Positions 20,321 to 29,623 of a DNA stretch of 64,000 bases are shown piece by piece. Under the pieces are notes generated by a model. That model saw nothing but the letters and a program-made list of their open reading frames with translations. It was not told the origin of the DNA and made no database searches. How positions within the stretch are numbered: the stretch's first letter is position 1; every line of letters begins with the position of its first letter. The translations under genes and the position numbers were made by a program. This DNA comes from Xiheicaenibacterium sp046351325 (GTDB taxonomy: Bacteria > Myxococcota_A > Polyangia > Polyangiales > Polyangiaceae): assembly GCA_046351325.1 (NCBI GenBank), contig JAXLYR010000003.1:930001-994000 (forward strand). Direction: 5' to 3'.

Positions 20321-20459
20321 TGCGCCCAACTGGCAAGCCCTACACGCAATCATGTTGGTTCGACTCCAACTCGGCCCACCTCTTTTGGGCCGGTCGCTCA
20401 GCGGTAGAGCACTTCCCTGTAAAGGAAACACCCTTTGTCGGCTTGTCGACTCGGGCGCA
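20321..20459 (+). ncRNA. Predicted precursor fold enclosing the permuted tRNA
   Basis: The flanks of the tRNA pieces are complementary. TGCGCCC (20321-20327) pairs with GGGCGCA (20453-20459), 7 bp. TGGCAAGCC (20331-20339) pairs with GGCTTGTCG (20440-20448), 9 bp with two G-U wobbles. A 3/4-nt internal loop separates the helices. They would bring the upstream and downstream ends of the two tRNA pieces together, as expected if a precursor must be held for ligation or for two-piece assembly. The 354-bp gap between the flanking genes holds no protein gene. Confidence 0.5.
20354..20428 (+). tRNA. Circularly permuted tRNA candidate, anticodon GUA (Tyr)
   Basis: Order on the DNA: T-arm GTTGG-TTCGACT-CCAAC (20354-20370), 3' acceptor strand TCGGCCC (20371-20377), discriminator A and CC (20378-20380), 6-nt linker TCTTTT, 5' acceptor strand GGGCCGG (20387-20393), TC, D-arm GCTC-AGCGGTA-GAGC (20396-20410), A26, anticodon arm CTTCC-CTGTAAA-GGAAA (20412-20428). 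The two acceptor strands pair over 7 bp (six Watson-Crick, one G-U). U8, A14, G18, G19, A21, U33, T54-U55-C56 and A58 are all in place; only the 27-43 pair (C-A) is off. G1-C72, A73 and GUA fit tyrosine identity. No normal 5' half precedes it and no T-arm follows it, so it is not a linear tRNA. Decayed tandem copies remain possible. Confidence 0.6.
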
Positions 20460-20556
20460 AACTCTCTTGTGTTCGTGGCATCTCGAGCGCGCCGAAGTCG
20501 TGCTGCGCTCTGCTCGATCGCATCTCCACGGTCCCGGCCGTCTGTAGGATGGCCCC

Positions 20557-21402
20557 ATGACGAAGAAAGCCTCCTTATCGACCCTGACGCACGTTGGTGC
20601 GGGAGCCGTGATGATGGCGCTCGCGTTCGGCTCGATGCAGGCCTGCGGCGACGACACGAGCGACGGCGGCTCGGGTGACTTCCAACAGAACTGCAAAGAC
20701 TTCTGCGCTGGCGCGTACTCTCTCCAGTGCGGCATGCAGCAGATCACCGTCGAGCAGTGCCAAGCGCAGTGTGGGTTCCTCGAGCTCCAGCTCGATGGCC
20801 AGTGCGTCGACGAGTACAGCGCGACCTTCCGCTGTGCGGCGGACGGCGGCTTCGAGTGCGTCAATGACAACGTCGTGCCGAAGTCTGCGTGCATCAGCGA
20901 GTCGACCGCGCTCAGCCAGTGCCTCGAGACGATGCCATGCAAGAAGTACTGCGCCGAGGCCGTCCCCGCGGGCTGCGGCTCGAGCACCAGCACCTGCGAG
21001 TCAGAGTGCCAAACCGAGCGCGACATTCTGAACGAGAGTCTCTGCGACTTCGAGTACGACGACCTGCTCCAGTGCTGGACTGACAACGGCGTAACTTGCG
21101 TCGCAGGCGCGCCGTCACCCGCTGGGTGCGACTCGGAGGCCCTCCAGGTCGCGAACTGTCTCTCGTTCGACGCGATGTGCGACGGCTGGTGTTGGGCCGC
21201 GGATCTCTATGGCTGCGGAGACGGGTGCGCCGCGAGCTGCGCGGCCAAGATCGGCGACGCGAGCTGCGGCAGCTACTACTCGAGCTACCTGAGCTGCGCG
21301 ATGAGCTTCGAGCAGACCGTCGCTTGCACTGGCGGTGAGCTCGCGCCCACGGCCTGCGAGTCCGAGCGCACCCAATACGAGAGCTGCGTCTCGGGGATGT
21401 GA
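20557..21402 (+). CDS. Cys-rich secreted lipoprotein
   Basis: 281 residues. A signal peptide ends at a lipobox-like SMQAC, giving a lipid-anchored Cys after cleavage. The mature part holds repeated units of about 55 residues with spaced cysteines (CKDFCAGAYSLQC, CKKYCAEAVPAGC, CDGWCWAADLYGC), each continuing to a later C-x3-C pair. This fits disulphide-bonded repeats of a kind found in many myxobacterial lipoproteins. Function is unknown. Confidence 0.75.
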   Translation: MTKKASLSTLTHVGAGAVMMALAFGSMQACGDDTSDGGSGDFQQNCKDFCAGAYSLQCGMQQITVEQCQAQCGFLELQLDGQCVDEYSATFRCAADGGFECVNDNVVPKSACISESTALSQCLETMPCKKYCAEAVPAGCGSSTSTCESECQTERDILNESLCDFEYDDLLQCWTDNGVTCVAGAPSPAGCDSEALQVANCLSFDAMCDGWCWAADLYGCGDGCAASCAAKIGDASCGSYYSSYLSCAMSFEQTVACTGGELAPTACESERTQYESCVSGM

Positions 21403-21417
21403 GCGGTCTGTCGGGGA

Positions 21418-21870
21418 CTAATTGAGAAGGCGCTGCTTCATGCTCTCGACGAGCGGCTTGCGACCAGAGAAGCCCTCGTCGAGCGCGTGGTAGAACTCGA
21501 CCTTCGTCTCGCCGTATTTCCAACAGAGCCAGACGAGCTTGCCGTCGACGCGCCCGTAGAAATCCAGGAGCCCGACCTTCGGGTCCTTGATGACGGCGCC
21601 GAGCTGCTCGATCCCGCGCCAGTCGTCTTGATAGACCGAGACGAGCTCGGCGAGCTCTCGCTTGAGCTTCGCGATCGCCGGGGTGTCGCCGGGCTCGACG
21701 ACGATGCGCTTGGGTACGTCGCCGAGCATGCGGCCGAGCGACGCGAGGCGATTCTCGATGTCCGCGCGCCGCTCGAGCTGACGACCGCAGATCTCGTTGA
21801 GCTTCGGCACGAGCGCGTTCACGGCCTCGAGGGTCAGCACGACAGGCCCGAGCGACGAATCGTTGGACAT
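21418..21870 (-). CDS. DUF2203 family protein
   Basis: 150 residues from ATG at 21870. It is mostly helical (LTLEAVNALVPKLNEICGRQ, LERRADIENRLASLGRMLGD), followed by a compact end with LDFYGRVDGKLVWLCWKYGE and a terminal EFYHALDEGFSGRKPL, the DUF2203 pattern. It starts 29 bp downstream of murA on the same strand and is probably co-transcribed. The molecular role of DUF2203 is not known to me. Confidence 0.85.
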   Translation of the reverse strand: MSNDSSLGPVVLTLEAVNALVPKLNEICGRQLERRADIENRLASLGRMLGDVPKRIVVEPGDTPAIAKLKRELAELVSVYQDDWRGIEQLGAVIKDPKVGLLDFYGRVDGKLVWLCWKYGETKVEFYHALDEGFSGRKPLVESMKQRLLN

Positions 21871-21899
21871 CCAACCATCTCCGACCGAGCGAGGGCGGC

Positions 21900-23162
21900 T
21901 CACGCGGCCGCTCCCACGACGCGCGCGACGTCGGCGCCGACGTTCGCGAGCTTGAGATCCATCCGCTCGTAGCCGCGGTCGAGGTGATAGACGCGGCGGA
22001 CCTCGGTCTCGTCGCGCGCCACGAGACCCGCGATGACGAGCGAGGCGCTCGCGCGGAGGTCGGTCGCCATGACCTCGGCGCCCCAAAGCTCCGACGGGCC
22101 GTGCACGGTGGCTTTGTTGCCATCGGTCTCGATGGTCGCGCCCATGCGCGCGAGCTCCGGCACGTGCATGAAGCGGTTCTCGAAGATGTTCTCCTGGATG
22201 TGGCTCGTGCCCTCGGCGAGGGTCGCGAGCACCATGAGCTGCGCCTGCATGTCGGTCGGAAAGCCCGGGTGCGGCTGCGTCGAGAGATCGATGGGGCGCA
22301 GCGCGCCGGGCCGTCGAATGCGCGCGGCCGAGCCCTCGCGCGTGATCTCGACGCCCATCGCCTTCAGCGCGGCGACCGTCGACGCCATGTCCTCGAGCGG
22401 CGCGCCCTCGAGCAAGACGTCGCCGCCCGTCGCCGCGGCCGCGACCATGTACGTCCCAGCCTCGATGCGGTCCGCGACGATCGCGTGGTCGAACGGGGCG
22501 AGCTCGTCACGTCCCTCGATCTCGATGACGTCGGTGCCGGCGCCCGTGACGATCGCGCCCATCTTGTTGAGCACGCGCCCGAGCTCCTCGACCTCGGGCT
22601 CCTTCGCGGCGTTCACGAGCCGGCTCTTCCCCTTCGCGAGGGCAGCCGCCATCATGATGTTCTCGGTGCCCGTGACCGTCGGCATGTCGAAGACGATCTC
22701 GTCGCCCCGCAGGCGCGGCGCGCTCGCGACGATGTAGCCGCGCTCGAGCTTGATGGTCGCGCCGAGCCGCTCGAGGCCCATCAGGTGCTGGTCGACGGGG
22801 CGCGAGCCGATCTGACAGCCGCCAGGTAGCGAGACCTTGGCGCGACCGAAGCGAGCGACGAGCGGGCCGAGCACCATCACGCTCGCGCGCATCTGCTTGA
22901 CGAGCTCGTAGGGAGCCTCGGGTCGAACATTGCCACCCGCGCCCACGGTGACCTCGGGGGCGGCCGCGTTGACGTTGCGCCCGAGGAATCGCAGGAGCGC
23001 CGACGTCGTCTCGATGTCGCGCAGCTTGGGGACGTTGCGCAGGAGGCTCTCCCCGTCGGAGAGCAACGTCGCGCACAGGATGGGCAGCGCGGCGTTCTTC
23101 GCGCCGCTCACGTGGATCGTCCCGACGAGGCGCTTGCCTCCACGAATGCGGATAGCGTCCAT
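21900..23162 (-). CDS. murA: UDP-N-acetylglucosamine 1-carboxyvinyltransferase
   Basis: 420 residues starting MDAIRIRGGKRLVGTIHVSG at ATG 23162; the open frame extends upstream, but homology begins here. MurA transfers enolpyruvate from PEP to UDP-GlcNAc, the first committed step of peptidoglycan synthesis, in the cytoplasm. SGAKNAALPIL carries the substrate-binding Lys-Asn, PGGCQIGSRPVDQHL contains the catalytic Cys (the fosfomycin target) and HPGFPTDMQAQ is the conserved loop. Length is standard for the family. It is followed by the DUF2203 gene. Confidence 0.97.
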   Translation of the reverse strand: MDAIRIRGGKRLVGTIHVSGAKNAALPILCATLLSDGESLLRNVPKLRDIETTSALLRFLGRNVNAAAPEVTVGAGGNVRPEAPYELVKQMRASVMVLGPLVARFGRAKVSLPGGCQIGSRPVDQHLMGLERLGATIKLERGYIVASAPRLRGDEIVFDMPTVTGTENIMMAAALAKGKSRLVNAAKEPEVEELGRVLNKMGAIVTGAGTDVIEIEGRDELAPFDHAIVADRIEAGTYMVAAAATGGDVLLEGAPLEDMASTVAALKAMGVEITREGSAARIRRPGALRPIDLSTQPHPGFPTDMQAQLMVLATLAEGTSHIQENIFENRFMHVPELARMGATIETDGNKATVHGPSELWGAEVMATDLRASASLVIAGLVARDETEVRRVYHLDRGYERMDLKLANVGADVARVVGAAA

Positions 23163-23297
23163 TCCGCTCCCTATGTCACAAGCGCACGCGAGAGCCCAAG
23201 GAAACCGAGCCGCGATGACGTGCGCCTGAGGTGCGCGGAGCCCCTCCCTGCGAGTTGGTGGTGTGGTTCGACAAAGGGCAGTAATGTTGCCCGGCCC

Positions 23298-24488
<1,191 letters not shown>

Positions 24489-24496
24489 AGCGGCTT

Positions 24497-24629
24497 CGTA
24501 GCTGACGTTGCTGTAAGCGTAGCTCGCTAGGAACAACGCCGTAGACAAATGGCAAGAGCCCACGCGACTGGATCGCGCGGGCTCTTTTTTTTACAGCGGT
24601 GTTCGCTTACAGCGTTGTCAGCTACGACG
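24497..24629. terminator. Bidirectional terminator inside a longer inverted repeat
   Basis: AGAGCCC-A-CGCGA pairs with TCGCG-C-GGGCTCT (24556-24585), followed by a T run to 24592: a strong intrinsic terminator for the plus strand. Around it, CGTAGCTGAC and CTGTAAGCG (24497-24519) recur inverted at about 24605-24627, and GAACAACGCCGT (24531-24542) recurs inverted near 24593-24604. The convergent genes end on either side. Confidence 0.85.
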
Positions 24630-26571
24630 TGACAACGGGCAGGTGCTTCAGCTTGCGACGGGGCCGAGCCTCGGGCTCACCCTCAGCGGCAGCCTCGGGA
24701 CTGGGCGTGTTGCCGTTCGCGGCGCCCGGCTTCGCCGCGAGCCGCTCGGCCTTCGCGAGGTCGTGTTCGGTCGTCGTGATCGGGTTCTCGTACTCCGGGA
24801 GCGGCAGGTCCTTGTTCTTCGCGTAGACCGGGTGTCGCCCGTAGCGCTTGTACCACTCGGCAACCGTGGCGTTCGACTTCATCTTCTCGATGACCTGCCG
24901 CCAGCCAGCACCCGTGTTGTACGCGCAGAACGAGATCTCCCCGAGCTGCGTCCCGTACGGGATGATGCACATCTCGGTGCGACGGAAGTCGTAGTTGAAG
25001 AGGTCCTGGAACCACATGCCTGCGACAAAGAGCACGCGCCACTCGAACTCTTTGGCGTCGTCCTCCTTGTGGCGGGTGCCCATCTGGCTGAGGAACTGCT
25101 TCAGCAGCGTGTCGACCGTGAAGCCAGGGGGCGCGTTCTCGGGCTTGTAGTGGCGAAGGACGGAGGCCGCGAGCTGTGCGATCGTCCAATTGCGGTTGCG
25201 GCCCGCGTCGAAGATCGTCCGCATGTCGTTGAGGATCCCCTCGAGGTCGAGGAACTCGATGAGCGGGATCATCTGCTTCGTCCGCTTGTTGACGAAGAGC
25301 ACCGTGCCGATGCCGCAGTTCGGGTGGCAGCCGCACTTCAGCTGGCCGAAGTTGCGATCCGGGCCGTCGATGAGATCGCAGACATCGCCGAAGGGCGAGA
25401 GCGCGCTCAGCGGGAACCAGTCGCGGTGGGGCTTCGTCACGCCCGTCTGCGAAGCGATGTCGTGCGCGAGGTGCGAGAGCGTGTAGCGCTGCTTGTGCCG
25501 TGTCTCGTCGTCGACGTCCTCGTCACGGCCGGTGAAGCTGACAGGCTGGAAGCTGACGACCGTGACCTTGTCCGCGTTCTCGACCGCGAACTCGACGATC
25601 GGGCCGACCTGGTCGTTGTTCACCCCGTTGACGATGGTGACGACGAGGATGACGTCGATGCCAGCCTTCGCGCACTCTTCGATGGCGCGGAGCTTCACGT
25701 CGTAGAGGTTGGAGATCTTGCGGTGCGAGTTCGAGGCGTTCGTGACGCCGTCGAACTGCAGGTAAACCATGCGGAGGCCTGCGTCCTTGGCGGCTTGCGC
25801 GAAGCCGGGCTCCTGCGCGAAGCGCAGCCCGTTCGAGGCGCATTGAACGGCGAAGTACCCGATCTGTCGCGCGTAGCGGATCGCGTCGAGGAAGTAGGGG
25901 GACAGCGTCGGCTCACCGCCCGAGAACTGCACCGACATCTGCCTGCGTGGCTTCACGCTGACAGCGTCGTCGAGGATCTTCTTGATCTCGTCCCACGAGA
26001 GCTCGTGGACGTAGCCGACCTGGTTCGCGTCCATGAAGCACGGGTCGCACATCATGTTGCAGCGGTTCGTGAGGTCGACCGTGAGGACGCCGCCGCGACC
26101 GTACTTGATGGTGCTCGAGCCGTGATCGTGCAGCGCGTCCGGCGTCATCGCGACGTCGCGCCCAGGGAACAGATTTTCGAGGCGCTCGAGAAAAACAGGG
26201 TCGATCGCCATCGTGTCTTCGAAGTGACCGTGCTTGGGGCAGGTCTTCTCCATCACGATGTGCCCGTTCTTCTCGTGGATGAGCGCGCGGATCTCACCGG
26301 GCTTGTCGGTCACGAGGTGGCGAATGTCCTCATCGCCACGAAGGATCGCCTCGCGTGCTTCCTTCACGCACTTGGGACACAGGCTGTCCGTCTGGCGGGG
26401 CCACCCGAGCGGCGGCTTCGTGCGTTGCTTGCCGCGCGGAATCGGCTGATCAGCCCACTTGGGCTTGAACGGTGCGGGCTCGGTCGCGAGCCGGTTGGCG
26501 AGTTGGAGCGCTGACCAAACCTTGTTCGCGGAAAAAGTGACGATACGTTCCGCAACTTTGGGAACCTGCAT
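24622..26571 (-). CDS. Radical SAM protein of the Tes-like (tetraether lipid synthase) family
   Basis: 649 residues. An N-terminal metal-binding part has CPKC (65-68) and TCPKHG (110-115). The radical SAM core has C-x3-C-x2-C in NRCNMMCDPCF (171, 175, 178) and the GGEP motif in VQFSGGEPTLSPYF. Later cysteines (LKCGCHPNCGIG, TEMCIIPYG, ISFCAYNTG) could bind further Fe-S clusters. This plan matches archaeal tetraether synthase Tes and its bacterial relatives, which join lipid tails C-C to make membrane-spanning lipids. I infer a lipid-modifying role; other alkyl substrates are possible. It is monocistronic here, convergent with the outer-membrane gene, with a palindrome upstream. Confidence 0.7.
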   Translation of the reverse strand: MQVPKVAERIVTFSANKVWSALQLANRLATEPAPFKPKWADQPIPRGKQRTKPPLGWPRQTDSLCPKCVKEAREAILRGDEDIRHLVTDKPGEIRALIHEKNGHIVMEKTCPKHGHFEDTMAIDPVFLERLENLFPGRDVAMTPDALHDHGSSTIKYGRGGVLTVDLTNRCNMMCDPCFMDANQVGYVHELSWDEIKKILDDAVSVKPRRQMSVQFSGGEPTLSPYFLDAIRYARQIGYFAVQCASNGLRFAQEPGFAQAAKDAGLRMVYLQFDGVTNASNSHRKISNLYDVKLRAIEECAKAGIDVILVVTIVNGVNNDQVGPIVEFAVENADKVTVVSFQPVSFTGRDEDVDDETRHKQRYTLSHLAHDIASQTGVTKPHRDWFPLSALSPFGDVCDLIDGPDRNFGQLKCGCHPNCGIGTVLFVNKRTKQMIPLIEFLDLEGILNDMRTIFDAGRNRNWTIAQLAASVLRHYKPENAPPGFTVDTLLKQFLSQMGTRHKEDDAKEFEWRVLFVAGMWFQDLFNYDFRRTEMCIIPYGTQLGEISFCAYNTGAGWRQVIEKMKSNATVAEWYKRYGRHPVYAKNKDLPLPEYENPITTTEHDLAKAERLAAKPGAANGNTPSPEAAAEGEPEARPRRKLKHLPVVTS

Positions 26572-26664
26572 GGCGCCTCAACCTACTTGAAGTTGTCGAG
26601 AGTGGGAAAGGTCAAAACGTGTGAAAGATGTCGGAGTCCTGCCCAACTGGGGGTGTGATTTCAC

Positions 26665-26680
26665 GCAGTTTCCCAACTGC
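26665..26680. promoter_or_regulatory. 16-bp inverted repeat upstream of the radical SAM gene
   Basis: GCAGTT-TCCC-AACTGC is a perfect inverted repeat about 95 bp before the radical SAM start; a second CCCAACTG lies at about 26642. It could be an operator. It sits in a 506-bp gap (26572-27077) in which I see no convincing gene. Confidence 0.35.
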
Positions 26681-26870
26681 CCAAACCAAACACCCCGTCG
26701 ACCCCGAGAAACTCCCCACGCGGAGGACGAAAGAAACCAAAGCACACAGACCGGGTGGATTGACGGATGAGACCCTTGAACGAGCTCACGTGATGTCCCG
26801 GGAGCACAACCCCGCCGTCGTACGGTGGGAGTGGGTGAAATCTTCACGCGCTCTGAGACCCGAGGGTCGG

Positions 26871-26900
26871 TTGCACGGGCGGCGAACCTTTGGGTAGAAC
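26871..26900 (+). promoter_or_regulatory. Candidate promoter for the HEAT-xseB operon
   Basis: TTGCAC (26871-26876), an 18-bp spacer and TAGAAC (26895-26900) resemble a sigma-70 promoter. It would give a 5' leader of about 170 nt before the chosen start at 27078. Confidence 0.35.
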
Positions 26901-27077
26901 GCGACAATGGCTTCCGAAGAGGTGGGCGCACGGTCGAGCATGGGCGTGCGGACAGTCGACCGCCCTTCCACCATGTCCACTCCCGCCGAGCCCCCTCGCA
27001 CATCACCCAGTACGGCGCCCCACTACACCCCAACGGTAGGCGTTCATAGCGTCCATCCGCACAAAGGTGAACTTCGG

Positions 27078-29351
27078 ATGTTCCCAACTATGCGCGCACT
27101 CCGTCCCGGAAGGGCAGTTCGGGGGCTCATTCTCCTTGCGGTTGGCTTGGGCGCGGTCGTGTCGGGGGGCCACGCTCTCGGGCAACCAGGCCGCGTCGAA
27201 AGGCCTGATTCCTCGCATGTAGCGATTGGGGGATATGGCCGAGGCCTGGTCGAACGGCTCGGGCTCGCGACGGGGCGGCGACTCCTTTATTCCCCTGAGC
27301 CCGAGGACCGAATGCGGGCCGTCGAGCGGCTGGGAGCGCTCGGTTCGCCCGAGGCCGCCGAGGCTTTGCTCGAGGCGCTCGAGCCCGGCAGCCCGCTCTC
27401 GCGCGACCCGGCGGCGCGGCTCTATGTGGTGCGCACGCTCGGGCCGATGGCCGCGAAGCCCGAGGTTCGAGCCTTCTTGTTGAAGGAGATGATGGACGCG
27501 GGCGCTCGCAAGGATGCGTCGGGGTTCGCCTCGCTCGTGCGAGATACGGCCGCGCTCGCGCTCGCACGCTACGGCGACGCCGAGGCCGTGCAGGCGCTCG
27601 CGAACGCAGCGGCGCTGCGCGGCGGAGCCGGTGAGTCAGCGCGCGCAGCCCTGGTCGCAGCACCTCCGCGCTCACTCGACTCACTGCTCTTCGAAATCAC
27701 GGTCGAAGAGCCGGTCGACGAGCCCAAGGAGAAGCCGTCGGAGCTCGCGACGCCTTCGGCTTCGGCATCGGCCTCAGCCTCCGCGTCGGGGTCGGCCGCG
27801 AAGCCGGACGCCGGCCCGCCGAAGCCCAAGACGAAGAAGACCCCGAGGCTCCTCACGGCGTCGGTCATCACGTTGCTCGGTGATTTGGGCGACGTGCGCG
27901 CGGTCCCGGCGCTTCGCGGGGAGCTCGACCGCTCCGATCGCCCGACGCGTGCTGCGGCCGCGCTCGCGCTCGCGAAGATCGGCGATGCGACCGTCGCGCC
28001 CGTCGTTCGACAATGGATCGAGGAGCACGATCCGCGCTTCGTTCTCGCGGCCGCCGAGATCCTCGTGGTCCTCGGGGACAGCTCGGCCGCAGACGGGGTC
28101 GAGAAGGCGCTCGCGTTCGACTCGGTTCGATCGCAGGCGCTCAAGCTCGCGCACGACTCGGCGCTGCCCGCGCTCGCCGCGCCGATCGCGAAGCTCCTGC
28201 CTTCGCTCGAGGGCGCAGACAAAGTCCGCGCGGTGATGGCGCTCGGTCGGATGGGCGACGCGACCACGATCGCGAAGCTCGTGACCGACCCCGCGCTCGG
28301 GCCTGCAGCGATCGCGGCGCTCGGTGGATGTCGCGCGAGCGAGGCCGCGTCCCTCATCACGGAAGGTTTGAAGAAGGACGACGCTGTGAGTTTGCGAGCC
28401 TTCGTCAGAGCCGCGATGGTGCGCAAAGTCCAGCTCGGGAGCGAGGTCTCGGGTCTCAGCGCCGCCGTGGCGAAGCTCGCCGCGTCGAAGGCCCCCGCCG
28501 ACGCCGAGGCCGCCGCGTTCGCGCGCGTGGTGACGGGCGCTGCGATCGACGACGTGCTCGGCAAGGACCCGTCGGCGGCGACCGTCGCAGGCGCGGCGCG
28601 CGGTGCGCTCGCACGCGATGACGAGGCGCGTGCGGCCTTCGCACCGCTCCTCGCGAAGGTCGACCCCGAGGCGCCGACGGCGCTCCAGGTCGCGGCCGGG
28701 GTCGCGCTGCTCTCGACCGCGGGCTCCGATCAGGTGCAGTTCGATCTTCTCTTTCGCATGGCGGAGAGCGGCGGCGCGCTCGGTCCCCTCGCGGCGCGCG
28801 CGCTCGCGCGTCGCATCGACGACTCGCACGAGGCTCGGCTGCTCGCGCTCCTCGACGGGTCCGATCCGAGCGTGCGCGTCGGCGTCGCGCTCGGTCTCGC
28901 CGAGGCCCCACCGAAGGCCGCGGTCTCTTGGCTCGCGCGCGCCTACCTCCGCGAGGAGGATGTCCTCGTGCGGCGCGCCATCGTCTCGTCGCTGGCGATC
29001 CGCACGGAGCTCCAGCGTGAGCTGCCGCTCCGCCTCGCGTCCACGATGGACCCCGACAACGTGATCCGCTCGGTCGCGACCGCGGCGCTCGCAGGACAGC
29101 GCGCGCCGCTCCGCGAGACGCTCTCGCCGAACCTCATCGCGAGCTTCGCGGTGCGCCAGGCCGACGCGAGCGCAGACCCCGGCGGCATGCTCGCGCTCCG
29201 CCTCGTGTTGCCCTCGGGTGAGGCAATTCCCTTGGTCGCCGCCGCAGACGGCTCACTCCTCGTGCCGGGCGTCCCGTTCGGGCGTTCGTCGCTCGAGGTC
29301 GCCTCGACAGCGCTGCTCGTGCCTGATCTGCCTCGCAAGGAGCAGCCGTGA
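27078..29351 (+). CDS. Exported HEAT-repeat protein
   Basis: The start at 27078 (757 residues) is chosen because a signal-like segment (VRGLILLAVGLGAVVSGGHA) follows; an in-frame ATG at 26907 only adds low-complexity sequence. The body consists of HEAT/PBS-lyase-type helix pairs of about 30 residues (RMRAVERLGALGSPEAAEAL, TRAAAALALAKIGDATVAPV, KVRAVMALGRMGDATTIAKL), broken by an Ala/Ser-rich linker at about 220-250. Such repeats form a curved scaffold, probably for protein binding in the periplasm. First gene of an operon; the stop overlaps xseB by 4 bp. Confidence 0.8.
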   Translation: MFPTMRALRPGRAVRGLILLAVGLGAVVSGGHALGQPGRVERPDSSHVAIGGYGRGLVERLGLATGRRLLYSPEPEDRMRAVERLGALGSPEAAEALLEALEPGSPLSRDPAARLYVVRTLGPMAAKPEVRAFLLKEMMDAGARKDASGFASLVRDTAALALARYGDAEAVQALANAAALRGGAGESARAALVAAPPRSLDSLLFEITVEEPVDEPKEKPSELATPSASASASASASGSAAKPDAGPPKPKTKKTPRLLTASVITLLGDLGDVRAVPALRGELDRSDRPTRAAAALALAKIGDATVAPVVRQWIEEHDPRFVLAAAEILVVLGDSSAADGVEKALAFDSVRSQALKLAHDSALPALAAPIAKLLPSLEGADKVRAVMALGRMGDATTIAKLVTDPALGPAAIAALGGCRASEAASLITEGLKKDDAVSLRAFVRAAMVRKVQLGSEVSGLSAAVAKLAASKAPADAEAAAFARVVTGAAIDDVLGKDPSAATVAGAARGALARDDEARAAFAPLLAKVDPEAPTALQVAAGVALLSTAGSDQVQFDLLFRMAESGGALGPLAARALARRIDDSHEARLLALLDGSDPSVRVGVALGLAEAPPKAAVSWLARAYLREEDVLVRRAIVSSLAIRTELQRELPLRLASTMDPDNVIRSVATAALAGQRAPLRETLSPNLIASFAVRQADASADPGGMLALRLVLPSGEAIPLVAAADGSLLVPGVPFGRSSLEVASTALLVPDLPRKEQP

Positions 29352-29623
29352 CCGAGGTCCCGCAGACCGAAGAGCTCTCGTTCGAGGCCAGCACCGAGCG
29401 GCTCGGGGTGATCGTGTCGGAGCTCGAGCGAGGTGAGCTGCCCCTCGAGCGAGCGCTCGCGCTCTTCGAGGAGGGCGTGCGGCTCGCGCGCGGCGCGCAA
29501 CGGCGGATCGAGCATGCCGAGCGTCGCATCGAAGAGCTGCTCGGGTTCGACAGCGCGGGGCGCCCCATCACGAAGGAGCTCGCGCGGCCGACTGCAGCGC
29601 AAGGCACGGAAGGGCAGAAATGA
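29348..29623 (+). CDS. xseB: Exodeoxyribonuclease VII small subunit
   Basis: 91 residues beginning with GTG. The family core is clear: SFEASTERLGVIVSELERGE, then LPLERALALFEEGVRLARGA and a short helix with RRIEELL. XseB binds XseA to form the single-strand nuclease ExoVII; xseA is not in the window. The GTGA overlap upstream and ATGA overlap downstream (29620) show translational coupling. Confidence 0.92.
   Translation: MTEVPQTEELSFEASTERLGVIVSELERGELPLERALALFEEGVRLARGAQRRIEHAERRIEELLGFDSAGRPITKELARPTAAQGTEGQK

Noticed and set aside
20297..20380. A normal linear tRNA ending at the T-arm, using GGGCCG at 20297 as 5' acceptor strand
   Set aside because: The acceptor could pair over 6 bp, but no D-arm or anticodon arm with invariant bases forms between 20304 and 20353.
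20354..20460. Permuted tmRNA (two-piece ssrA)
   Set aside because: The downstream half has a canonical D-arm and a 7-nt anticodon loop, which tmRNA lacks, and no tag reading frame or pseudoknot region is visible.
20387..20470. Linear tRNA-Tyr with a long variable arm starting at the 5' half
   Set aside because: After the anticodon arm a small hairpin (GTCG...CGAC) could mimic a variable arm, but no T-arm with TTC-R-A and no matching 3' acceptor strand follows.
26578..27087. A 169-residue minus-strand protein in the gap before the HEAT gene
   Set aside because: No ribosome site, no recognisable motif, and it covers the candidate promoter and palindrome of the region.
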